From positions 2,998,001-3,062,000 of the forward strand of contig LR746271.1 in the NCBI GenBank assembly GCA_902729315.2: 64,000 nt of DNA. The letters run 5' to 3'. Shown here one piece after another: positions 53,801 through 64,000 of this stretch. Within the stretch, counting starts at the first letter, position 1. Each line of letters starts with the position of its first letter. Position numbers and translations under genes: made by a program. The notes below the pieces were generated by a model. That model saw nothing but the letters and a program-made list of their open reading frames with translations, ran no database searches and was not told the DNA's origin. This stretch comes from Spirodela intermedia (taxonomy: Eukaryota; Streptophyta; Magnoliopsida; Alismatales; Araceae).

Positions 53801-56800
53801 GAAAATTAGAAGAAGAACTCTGAAAACAAGAATGAACCCATATCACTTCCAAATCTTAAAGCTACATGACTCTCAGTCAAAAAGGAAAGAGAAAGTAACT
53901 AACGTGAAAAAAATGAATAAATAGCTTGGTAATTTCAGGCAATGATATAAAGGTCAACATGAAGAAATGGAGATCATATCTTAAGCAGAAAGCCACTCGG
54001 GCAATTTGGTTAAATTTTCAAGCACATTCCAAAGGGGCTGAGATCTAAATCCCAGACAATAGCTCATGTAGACGAGGCTCAACAATGAACAGTGATCCGA
54101 AGGAGTAGACCTCACGATGAAGTGCCCCAATTCCAATCCTCAAAAAGTTTTAAAAAACTATTATATCATACACACGAATTAATGGAATCCTCCATTAAAA
54201 AAATGTAATAGCTGTATACCGTACCTAGTCACCAGTCCACGAAATACACGCGGCACCAAAACAGGAGACTTTTTGTTCTTGTAATGCAGAAAATGGTGTA
54301 TCTTCTCCATAGAATCAGCTTCCCTCATGAAATCAAATTCAAATTCAACCTTAAAAATAATCAAAGTTCTCATCAGCAAAAGATCATTTATTGAAGTGCT
54401 TCAAATTATGGGTAGAAATTTTCTACCAGAAAAATTCAACATCTTAAGAAAAAAAGATCAAAATTCGCAAATATCCTTGACAAGATGCAGTAATTCGAAA
54501 GGAACAGACGTAGGGACAGACAGCTGAGAAAGAATGTTGGATTTTGTTTCCCACGGTAACTGTATAAAAAAAAGGTATCCACATATTCAGGATCCTGAAT
54601 CAGCCGTGGATGGTCCTCATGAGGGAAGCTAAACATGACAGATTTTATGGAACGGAAGGTCTATACTTACTAGCACAATTTTTAACAAAACGTAAAAGAT
54701 ATAAAACAGTTCAAAACTTGAAATTGAGAATTAAAGTAAAACATAAAACAAAACGTACTCCTTTGTGTTTATTTCCAACAGAGGATCATTGATAAGAGAA
54801 GACTATAACAGGATGATCATTGATAAGAGAAGACTATAACAGGATGATCATTGATAAGAGAAGACTATAACAGGATGATCATTGATAAGAGAAGACTATA
54901 ACATGAAAACGACGTTTCACAGGCTAGCCAGAACAACTTTTAAGGGGCATCTTAATATCACAGGATGATCTCAATCATATAAGTAAACAGCAAATCAACA
55001 TGTAAACAATACTATAACGATCTATTGAAATAGACGGTGCAGCAAAGAACTATCAAAACCTGTTTTTCAACTTCCTTTGTGGCAGAAAAGAGATCAAATT
55101 TTATCTCTGTTTTCTGCAAGAACAAGGCAAATGCCTGCAGGTTGTGAATGTCTGTCATCATCAGTCGATGAACACCAGGATGTTGTACCTACAAATGAAC
55201 ATGAAATAGGACATTATTCTTTCCTGTCTTTTACTGATGGAAAGAAAAAATTCTGAAATTTCCTTGCCTTGACTGCAACATCACTCTTAGCACCTCTCAC
55301 TCTTGCTCGATGAACCTATCATCGTGAATGAAAAAAATAAATTCATCGCTACTCAATTAGTGCAATTACCAAATGACATCGAAAATAAGTGTTTCTGGAA
55401 GCAAATAGACCACTCAAAATAGCATCATGCACTACGGTACAATTTAAACCTGAGATGGAAACCAGAATATAGTAAAACAAGGTTAGCTGTTTGCCAACCC
55501 CCCTCAGGCTTCAATCCTCAAATATTCCCATTTCATGAGAAAAAAGGAACATTCAGCCTAAAAACATAATGCTCCCAATGTTGTGTTTTCCTCCAGGTAC
55601 ATTTGTGCGAATAAAACGATCCACGAGGTAAGCAACTCAGTGATCTGTGATCGACATCATAAGTTCAATGGAGAAGTATGACCCACACGATTTTGCTTAC
55701 ATAATTTATAGTATTTAGATAATACGACTAGTTGCAAAAAAAGGAGGAGAAGAAGAAGCGGGGGGGAGGGGAACATACTTATTTAGCCTAAAATTATACT
55801 CATTGCATAATCAAAAATAGAGGTGCTAGACATGGGTTGCTGTTAGGAGTCTATAAATATGTCACTATCCAAGTCAATTTTTACATTGCTTTTGCATGAT
55901 TATATCTGTTCGAAGATAAAAAGGAAATCTTTGGGTTTTCTACCAAAATGTTCTGTCTCATGCAAAGTAGCACATCACTTTAACTAGATGGCATATCCAA
56001 AATAATGTAATACGAACAGGGCATTTCTCATTCAAATACATGATACCACTTGGATTCAAAAGTATTATTATCATTGAGTATCGACTTGTACGCTATATTG
56101 AGACTTATTATGAGATAAAAGAATGTTTATTCTACCTCAAAACCTATACTCTTATGAAGTTTCAGCATCGGACTCCATTGCAGAATTATCAGAATAATGT
56201 CAATTTTGTAAGATGGATCGTATATTGTAATAAATGAAAATATTTCTAAAAATTATTGGACAAGAAAAGAATTGAATGAAAAGCATCATCACCGAAAAAC
56301 AAATACATCCTCGAGTATGTTAAAAAGTAGATAAGATGACAGAGGGAAAAAAACAAAGAAAAAAGTTAAATACCTATTTGACAGTTATCACTGACCAGTA
56401 GAGGATCAACATAATCATGATGTCTTGAGTTGACGTGTTGCCTAAAGTTGGATGAACAGAGAAATTTGACCAGGAAAATATGAGCTAGATATTTACATCT
56501 CTGAATCCCCTTTTCAAAAAATATGAACACGTATGTGCAACTATGCCCTTCAAATGAAGAAACAAAAGTGAACCACAGATGGGTATTTCCCTTCAGATAT
56601 GCAAGGTTCAGACAAAGTCTTGTGGTAGGTCGACCGCATTTCAGGAAGACTCCAGACAGATGGTGGCATAATGCGTGCTCAAAAAACAGTGGAAAAATAC
56701 GTTCAAACAAATATGATAACTCAACTTTTAAGGGACCTAATTCCTAATTCTTTTTTCGTGTTACTGACGTGTTCACTTTGTTTGGTAAAACCATAAATCA

Positions 56801-58283
56801 AAGGGTATTAAAAACATTTGATTCATGAACATTAGCACCTGTGCAATTGAAGCAGAGCCCAGGGGAACTTCGTCAAACTTTTCAAACATCATGGAGAAGC
56901 TTTGACCCAGATCCTCCTCCAATATCTTCTGAACGACTTCAAATGGTGTAGCAGGTGCTCTGTCACACAATGTGACTAGCCTTCTCACCCAAGCTGCTGG
57001 AGCCAGGTCAGGTTTACCCACAAGTTGAGCAGCCTAATTTAAATACCAAACTCAGTACATGTGACCTTGAACGCTTGTTTCCTTGGAAGAACGAAAATTC
57101 AAGATATACGCTAACAAGAACAGGCACAAAGGTAAAATAAAGTTAGCAACATCTATATGGCACCACTGTGATCATAAGATCTTCGTCCGAAATGATATTG
57201 GAATATTATACATGTAACTCGTCATGAAAAATAATGGCACGGAGACAATGCAGCAAGTTTGAAGCTAACCAAAAAAATCCACAAGAAAACATTAAAGATG
57301 ATTTAGTGTATGTGAAGAAAACCAATACAAGTACAAGTCGGAAATAAATATTTGATCTTCATCATTGTGAGGGGACTCAAGAGGTAAAAGGGAACACTAG
57401 AAGCGCTCAGAATGGCATAATAATAGGTCGGTTGGCCTGGCATATGATAGAGTGGAATGAAAAATGAGATATTTGTCCATAAAACTTGACTAGCTGCGTT
57501 AAGATCAATAGGAATGATGATCATGGTTTAGAAAAGTTTCAATAAAATAAAAATATTTTAAAAATTTATGATAATATGTTACTTGATTATAACTTAACCA
57601 AACAGTGGACAGGTGACCAGAGCCTCAACTTTTTTACCCTTTTCACATTAGGAAATACTTTCCCATGGGTAAGTTTAGTTTTATTCAAATATATGGAGAT
57701 GAGGGAATTAAAAGTATTTAACACTAAAACCTTTTGTACGTGTTTTCAAGAGACAGATGGAGTGATCAGAATCACACAATGCCATTTCTCAGGGGCAAAA
57801 GAAAACTATCGACAAGAACCGGATGGAAAAATCAGTTTGAACATTTATGGTTCGAATTCAGTAGTTAACATGGAAAAATAATTCCCATGAACCAAGATCA
57901 CAATTTCACCAATCAACGAACTGAATACTTCTTCTACGACCTTGAGGAAGAAGCCCCCCATTTCGTAGCACATGGTGTATAGCTTATCGGCGGCGAGCTC
58001 ATGCTGCCTCTCCCACATTGTCTCCCGCTCTCCAGCATCTTTGGTCAACCCAGCCCGGAACTGGCAGACCTGGGCGAAAAAAAGAGAGGAAAATTTCGCG
58101 GAGAACAGCAATGCCGGCAGCCATAAACCCCTCGAAAGATGAAAAGCAGGCTCATGCAAACCAGCTGACCTTGTATCCAGCGTAGACATCTGCAACGCGC
58201 ACCCAGAATTGGAGGGAGCGGTGCCACGGCTCGAGCTGAATCGAGAGCTTATCTCGGAAAGTCGGGCCCGGGGATGAACTCAT
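50813..58283 (-). CDS. ABC1/aarF (UbiB-like) protein kinase
   Basis: Twelve exons: 58283-58170, 58069-57941, 57033-56839, 55315-55268, 55188-55060, 54349-54225, 53543-53433, 52806-52698, 52460-52342, 52127-51977, 51092-50948 and 50862-50813. Total 1425 bp, 474 aa, every phase closing. Family motifs: GGFFLKAAQLVGKPDLAP (the KxGQ region, here KAAQ), VPLGSASIAQVHRARV (the Ala-rich loop), VAVKVQHPGV (Lys), FHADPHPGNILIC (catalytic loop) and ALLDYGQVKDLP (the DFG equivalent). It ends GINYSCAEQWRPIAEEALRR then LERRRGFWRRMLRRG. ABC1 kinases act in plastids or mitochondria on quinone-lipid metabolism. The N-terminus has no clear transit peptide, so location is open. Introns after 55268 and 52698 begin with GC, in contexts AAG|GCAAGG and GAG|GCAAGT. 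Confidence 0.92.
54781..54904. repeat. 31-bp tandem repeat, four copies
   Basis: Four nearly perfect copies of a unit starting GATGATCATTGATAAGAGAA lie head to tail in intron 5 of the ABC1-type kinase gene. The first copy differs by one base and the last by its end. There are no spacers, so it is not a CRISPR array. Confidence 0.95.
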
Positions 58284-58493
58284 CTCTCTGCCGCTCTCCT
58301 GATCCTGGAAAGACGAAGAGGTCACTCCCGACCCACAAAAGAGCGAGTGTGAGAAGCGATGATATGGAGGGAGTCTGGGTGGCGGTTTCTCTCTTCGGTC
58401 GCGTGTGGTGGAGAAGGTGGGTTACCGTCTCGTGGGGCTAATTGAACAGAGGATACGGAATAGTCGGCGGAGAGAGTACAATGGTTTCCTAAG

Positions 58494-60050
58494 TCAGAGC
58501 GCTCGTTCCCATGAATGAACAGCTAAGAGAGAGTAAAAAGACCAGAGAAGGGTATAAGGGGGAGTGATCATGAATTGAAGATTCATATTCTGCCAAGTGA
58601 AAGTCATCTGAATAGTAGGAGGAGATGCCGTAGAGTAAATCATGGATAAGGTCAATACAAGAGCATCTGAATGAGTGTTAGTGATAATAATTTGAGCCCA
58701 CTCAAGTTTACTAAATTCCTTCAAATACCTGTTTAATGTGTGGCTCGGCTTACTATAATAAAGACATGGTGAAAAGTCATTACAGCTTTTATCTTTGAGA
58801 GGACGGCCACTATCAAGCTTTAGGCTACGACCACCATTTAAACTATGAAGAGTAAATGCAACTTGAGCAGATGAAGTCGATATGACAAATGGTTGAGTGG
58901 TGCTCGATTGAACAGTAAGAGTGCCCGTAGTCACGCAAAGTACTACAGAAAAAATTGATGAAATTTTTTGACACATAATCACTTTAAAGAATATGGCCAT
59001 AAATATGTGTGGTAATGTTTAGATGTAGACCACTAAGATGTACATTAATGTAAAAACTCTTGGTAATACCGCTCAAGAATCTGAAGGTTAATTGTCAGAG
59101 GTTGGAAAAGAGACAACTCCCTGATAATCACCTGAAGTTATTCAAAGTATATATAAAGTGAGAGATCACCTGATAAGTGAAAAGAGATTTGAATAACTAC
59201 ATAGTACATTGATATTTGTTTTGTTGGCATACATGATCTTCATTGCGAGCCAAAATTACTTAATGGGCCTGATACAAGCAAAGAGTTCGATGACAATCTG
59301 CTCAATATTTTAAAACATCTAGGTGGCTTATAATAAAGTCAATTTGAGACCAAGAAGCACATGTCGGGTCAACAATGGTTGATGAATCATTCATTAGATG
59401 ATGAACCAAATTGTGGGATGTAAAGAAGTATTAGAAACCAAATGACTATGGTGTATAATTAAGACCAATGAAAATGTAAGCCGGCCAAGTCAATTGTACC
59501 ATGATGAAGTGCCACGGGGGAAGGAGAAACGATGGCAGAGGCACTTTGACTAGAAGGGGGGCCATGGGCCGAGGTCTTTGAAGTAGAGAAGATGTATCTT
59601 GGTCTGTAATGATGATGATGGAAAACAACGTATTGATGTAAGTGCAAGAACGTGCATCAAAGGGCGACATGTAGCAAGAGATGTCATGTGACAAGAAGAT
59701 AGTGCGGTAGGAGGCGATGTAGTAGGAGACGATATCAAGAGATACCGAGAGACATTATGAGATACTACAAGATACCATGGCAGCAAATGCCACGACGACA
59801 AGGGCCATGGTGAGAGATGTCACAATGACATGGGCCACAATGGCAAGGGGGTTGGGGCGGCAAGGGGGCTGCAACGGCTAGGGGGTCGTGACGACAAGGG
59901 CCATGATGGTAAAGGCCATGATAGTAGGGGGCCGTGGTGGTGGGTGCCATGACAGTGGGTGCCATGATAGTAGGACAGGCACCAGCACACTGGTTGCGCA
60001 TGGTGCAACAAAAGATTTCAGCAGTGTGGTTGATGGTGGCACACACCAAG
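58494..60050 (-). mobile_element. Second copia-like remnant (gag region)
   Basis: An open minus-strand stretch, 59000-58494, contains KDKSCNDFSPCLYYSKPSHT then LNRYLKEFSKLEWAQ. The spacing C-x2-Y-x4-H-x4-Y fits a retroviral-type zinc knuckle with two of its three Cys changed to Tyr. Upstream, around 59375-59330, CASWSQIDFIISHLDVLKY resembles the copia gag core. Stops interrupt the rest. No integrase, reverse transcriptase or matching LTR pair was found nearby. I judge it a gag-protease piece of a Ty1/copia element, less certain than the one at 23-25 kb. Confidence 0.55.
59765..60010. repeat. GC-rich degenerate repeat of CCATGAT/GGTGCCATG words
   Basis: Words such as GGGCCATGGTG, GACAAGGGCCATGATGG, GGTGCCATGACAGTGGGTGCC and GTGCCATGATAGTAGG recur at 15-24 base spacing, giving Met-Ala-Pro or His-His-Gly runs in minus frames. 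It sits next to the gag-like relic, as the minisatellite at 24.7 kb sits beside the other copia remnant. Confidence 0.6.
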
Positions 60051-60179
60051 TGGTGGCATGCAGCATGATGGAAGTAACGGCAGCTAAAAAGAACCCTTGG
60101 GCTCTAATAATACATGTGTTTATATAAGTGAGAGAAGAGAGAGATAATAGGCCCAAGTGGGGCACATTGAGTACTATTT

Positions 60180-61900
60180 TCAAACATTACACATATTTTG
60201 TAAGATTTAACTTTAGGTGCTTATCGAAAATAATGATCTGATTTTTTATGGTCTAACGATCTTGATGTTGATAATTAATCATATAAACAATAAATAAAAA
60301 ATTCCATTGAACATTTTCAGAGCTACCATTATATCCTATGTCGGAATACCTGAGGTTTCCCTTTTCGACACAAAAATCAGGTGGGTGGGTCATAAGCCCT
60401 TAAAAAGTGAAAAGTAATAACTAAGATCAGTAAGTCGGGACATCCCATCCCTCCTCATCCCTTAAAAACATAGGACGCATGAATCATTAATCCTAGTACT
60501 GAGTGAAAGAGAACGTGTGTCCCCTAAGCCTATCTACACAGAAAGCAATTCCCTTTGCTCCCTAGTGAGTGTTTTAGGAGACTTATCTACGCATTCCCGA
60601 TCTCATAAAACTAACCTTTGATCGCCCCTCCCCGTCCATTCTCATGCATGCTTTGATGCTTCACGTACATAGGATTTAGTCATTTGAAGGATGTCTGGAG
60701 GAGGAAGTTGAAACGGCGAGGTTAATTTGCCTCCTGCTGCTGCTTCTTGCGAAAAGTCAACTAAAGAACTCGAGGGGGGGGAGGGGGGTGACTGCTGCCT
60801 CCTGTGTTTATTTGTACTACGTATATAGACTGGCCTCATGCCGCTGCTTCTTGATCAAGCCGGCTCTCGTCCCCTCCCGCCTCTCCTCGCAGCGCCTTCC
60901 TCGTCGACGTCCATAATAGAGCGACAATGAATAGATGGATAGACAGGTGGATATATAGATAGATAGATAGAGATAGAGTGAGAGAGATATGATTTCGTGG
61001 GTTTTGATTTCGTGTTTAAGTGTGAAGCGACAAGTTGCGATGTAGGCTAGTTTCACATCTTTTAAGAGGCCAGAAAAATCAGTTCTCCGAGCTCAAATTC
61101 TTAATTCAGATATGATTTATTTTCAACCCCAAAAGTGGAAAATACGATTTATTTTTTCAAGTTTTGGTTACATAAAGTTTCTTATTTACATGAAATTCTT
61201 GCCCCTGCTTCCTCGTGGGACTAATTTAACAAAGGGCACGGGATTGATGGCAAAGAGAGTAGTACTATGGTGTTCCCATGAATGAATAGCTAAGAAAGAG
61301 TAAAATTAGAAAATATAATCCTAAAGATAACATGCTATTGAAATATGAATAAAAATTAGATGATTACCATGATTGAGATATATTCACCCATAGTTCCTCC
61401 AATGTCATGATGCCTTAACAACCTTCTTAAGTGCGTGAAACATGTATATTAAAATGAATAACAATTAGTATTTAAGCATTCATGCTCTCAACTTCATGAG
61501 TAGATTTATAGGTGTGGCTCTCTTTCCTTCTCTTTTTAGTATGGTATGAAGTCTTTCTTTATAGACGGCAACTTAGAGGAGTGTGGTTCTTCTCCAACAA
61601 ATATAGATGGTGGGTAAAAGAATATAGTATTACGTTAAAAAAGGATTTTGACAAAGTACATATTGTTATAAATTAAATATTCATGTCAATACTATGAGTG
61701 TTTTGTGTAATATTTTTTCCATATAACTTGTCTTTAGAATGGCTTTTAAAAGCATTTGCACACCTATATCTACAACTATAATTCAAGAATAATGCAATTA
61801 CAATGAGTATAATGTCAATTCTATACTTAATCCATCGAGCATAAATAAAATATTATGTGATTACAGATAACATAGTTTATCAACAAGCAGTAGATATAAG
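60180..61900. other. Composite spacer
   Basis: 60180-60770 is AT-rich to balanced with no gene seen. 60773-60985 is the copied NDPK2 upstream block. 61265-61300 repeats a motif present at 58502-58540. The remainder is AT-rich. Confidence 0.45.
60773..60985 (+). repeat. Internally deleted copy of the NDPK2 upstream block
   Basis: Parts of 45941-46300 recur here: GCCTCCTGTGTTTATTT, then after about 20 unrelated bases CTTCTTGATCA, CCTCTCCTCGCAGCGCCTTC, CGACGTCCATAATAGAG and the GATAGATGGATAGACAGG run. Same orientation as the source. The coding part of NDPK2 was not carried along. Confidence 0.85.
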
Positions 61901-62950
61901 GGTTGATTATTTAATAAATCATGAAAATCATGTGTGTGGAAGTCACGTTATATGAGCATAAATAATATAATAAATCAATGAACAAAATGTTTGAAGCTAA
62001 ACAAGACAAAATAGGATTGTAAAAAATTTAGTATATCAATGAACACAATATACAAATACATATAGAATAGCATATGATTGGGTATCACAATATATTTGTG
62101 GATACAATAAAATATATGGTTTTAGTTATGACAATGTGTAAGTGAACATGATATATGAGTGTATATATATATATATCCAGATGAACTGGAAAAAAGTATT
62201 AGCAATCAAAGAATGGCCGATGTCCAAAAGGGTGGCCGATATATATGAACGCTGGTAATAGAGTAAATGATGCTAAATATTTAAATATATTTGTAAACAT
62301 TATTGACAGTAGATGTCATTGTATATCAATTAACATAATATGTAGCCATTTTCTTAATATAATGTATGACTAGAAATAGTATAGGATCTTAGTGAACAGA
62401 ATGAAAATAACACAATATATAATAATAGATATCTTGATATTTTAGTGAACACAATGTGAGAATGTGGATATAACCACATATGCATGTCAATGACACAATA
62501 TATAACTAATGCAAACAATAAAATACATGCATGGGGGTAGGGTGGTATATATTGTGAACATGAATAGTTGTGTATGGGAATTTAGATGATATAGTATTTA
62601 TGGCAAACATGAAGAAAATTGTACATGCATGTCAACCATATTGTGTAAACAATTTTCAATTTATTCATTTGGATGACATAGTTTATCATGAGCAAAAAAA
62701 ACATGGTATATGAATGAAAAAAACCTTGTATTTGCATGACATAGTATATCATGAACACAAATAACATGGCATATACATGGTGATAATGTAGTTTGGGCAC
62801 ATCGTTGATTGTGTATATCTTGAACACAAGTAATAGCATATGTGTGATGACAACATAGTAAATTAATATCAGTAGCAAAGTACATTTTGAATACAACAAA
62901 CAACATGTATGTATGACTACAATGTAGTATATGAATATCATTAACATACT
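61900..62950. repeat. AT-rich degenerate tandem repeat, period roughly 60-70 bp
   Basis: Phrases like ACATAGTATATCATGAACAC, TAACATGGCATATAC, GACAATGTAGTATATGAATA and ATCAATGAACACAATATA recur with variation. The best-ordered part is 62690-62950, where the minus-strand frame shows IYYVVITHMLL-like blocks about every 22 residues. I regard it as a decayed satellite-like array, not a gene. Confidence 0.55.
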
Positions 62951-63404
62951 ATGTCATGAAAAAAAATAAAGTATAAAGATATGATGATTACATATGATAT
63001 GAATCATTAAATGAGTGCACACTCCTCTGGATATTTGAGATTTCGTTTCGTAGGCTAGTGTATGCTCTTATTAGTATGACTAATAATGTTCTTAATAATA
63101 TGAAGAGTGATCTTCTATGCCTAAATATTATTTTTTGCATACCTCAGGATCCCTTCATATGCAAGCTGAGGAAGAGGATAAGATGTGTTTAATCAGCTCG
63201 ATGAAAGGGATTTTTATGATCAAAGCACAATCATCTCCTAGTGGAAAGAAAAGTAGATTAAAACTTTGCCAAACATAAATATAGGTGGAAGAGTACCACA
63301 AGCCATTATACATCTTGTGGTGGAAATCATACTAGTTGTAGAAGAGGCAAATAGTATGCACTAGATCAAGGCAAAAGCACAACATCAAACGATTATTCAT
63401 GTAG

Positions 63405-63545
63405 TTGATGGCTAGTGATTGATAAATGTATATTTCAAGATGTAATGATAGGTAATAGCTTGTGTAATAGCTAGTGATTGATAAATATTTATTTAAAGAT
63501 GTAATGATAGGCAATAGCTAGTGTAATAGCTTGTGATTGATAAAT
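63405..63545. repeat. About 60-bp tandem repeat, 2.3 copies
   Basis: The unit runs AGCTAGTGATTGATAAAT, a short T-rich stretch, then AAGATGTAATGATAGG and CAATAGCT(A/T)GTGTAAT. Copies start near 63409 and 63470, and a partial third near 63530. A short outlier occurs at 63640-63655. Confidence 0.85.
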
Positions 63546-63559
63546 ATATATTATTCGTC

Positions 63560-64000
63560 TGGAGCTAAAGTTGTCATTTGGGTTTTACTGCAACACCAAC
63601 GTAATGATTAATAAAGTTAAACCATAGTTAGTGAATGGTAGGCAATAGCTAGTGACGAATGGCTCAACTCTCCTTAGCTTAAATTTGCAGAGGCATTTCT
63701 ACTATTTGAATCAAAGAAGGTATTTTTTCCTAGTTCATAGCGTCGCGGGAGATCACGTAGCTATTGCTGATCGTATGGGTCATTCACACGAAGAAGAACC
63801 AAAATACGTCTCTGAAATGTACATTACACGACAATGCTGCTTGAGGGAGCGAGTGGCACATGGACTGCGCATGATCCGCCACGCGTCACGGCCGAAGTGA
63901 GACGCTCTCTTGTGAACTTGTGGCTGGTGAGCGATGCGGGGCCGCTGAAAAGGCTTACGGGAAGTCCCGCGGATAAGCAAGCGAGGGAGAAACAGAGAGA
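63560..64000. other. Window edge, no gene recognised
   Basis: From about 63740 the sequence becomes clearly more GC-rich than the preceding 3.5 kb, which could be the promoter or first exon of a gene beyond the window. Short frames on both strands here match nothing I know. Confidence 0.4.

Noticed and set aside
54781-54904. Possible CRISPR-like array
   Set aside because: The repeats abut directly without spacers and lie in an intron of a plant nuclear gene.
62582-62947. 121-codon hydrophobic minus frame as a membrane protein
   Set aside because: Its Ile/Tyr/Leu content and 22-residue periodicity come from the AT-rich tandem repeat. No splice or promoter context was seen.

Overview
This window is nuclear DNA of a flowering plant. 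Genes have many short GT-AG introns, plant-specific families are present, and the spacers are AT-rich and full of decayed LTR retroelements. The predicted cytosolic glucose-6-phosphate dehydrogenase reads closer to grass-type than to Arabidopsis-type sequences as I remember them, so a monocot is my best guess. That is inference, not proof.

Layout. 1.1-3.2 kb (-): ankyrin-repeat protein. 6.1-9.0 kb (+): intron-bearing GAPDH pseudogene. 9.6-10.6 kb (-): broken CREG-like gene. 13.4-14.6 kb (+): spindle-checkpoint gene MAD2. 15.7-20.4 kb (-): cytosolic G6PDH, 15 exons. 23.3-25.0 kb (-): Ty1/copia remnant with a GC-rich minisatellite. 25.1-30.2 kb (-): PUX1-type UBX protein. 30.6-35.9 kb (+): very old Ty3/gypsy element with both LTRs recognisable. 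36.3-41.0 kb (-): SRP72. 42.6-45.8 kb (+): PP2A B' (B56) subunit whose last exon is duplicated and frameshifted, with a chloroplast atpA fragment in its intron. 46.3-48.5 kb (+): plastid-type nucleoside diphosphate kinase 2. 49.6-49.8 kb (-): small secreted AGP-like peptide. 50.8-58.3 kb (-): ABC1/aarF-type kinase, 12 exons. 58.5-64 kb: a second copia-like relic, a copied piece of the NDPK2 upstream region, and AT-rich degenerate repeats.

The genes are unrelated housekeeping loci (cell-cycle checkpoint, pentose-phosphate pathway, CDC48 control, signal recognition particle, phosphatase targeting, nucleotide balance) with no sign of co-regulation. I rebuilt exon structures by hand from splice sites, checking that every exon phase closes and that the products match known families. 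I found no tRNA, rRNA, CRISPR or gene cluster, and nothing I can defend as a new biological system. The notable features are genome-decay and gene-structure events: two gene fossils, a plastid DNA insertion, a disrupted PP2A exon, a transposed promoter block, two GC-AG introns in one gene, and unusual minisatellites.
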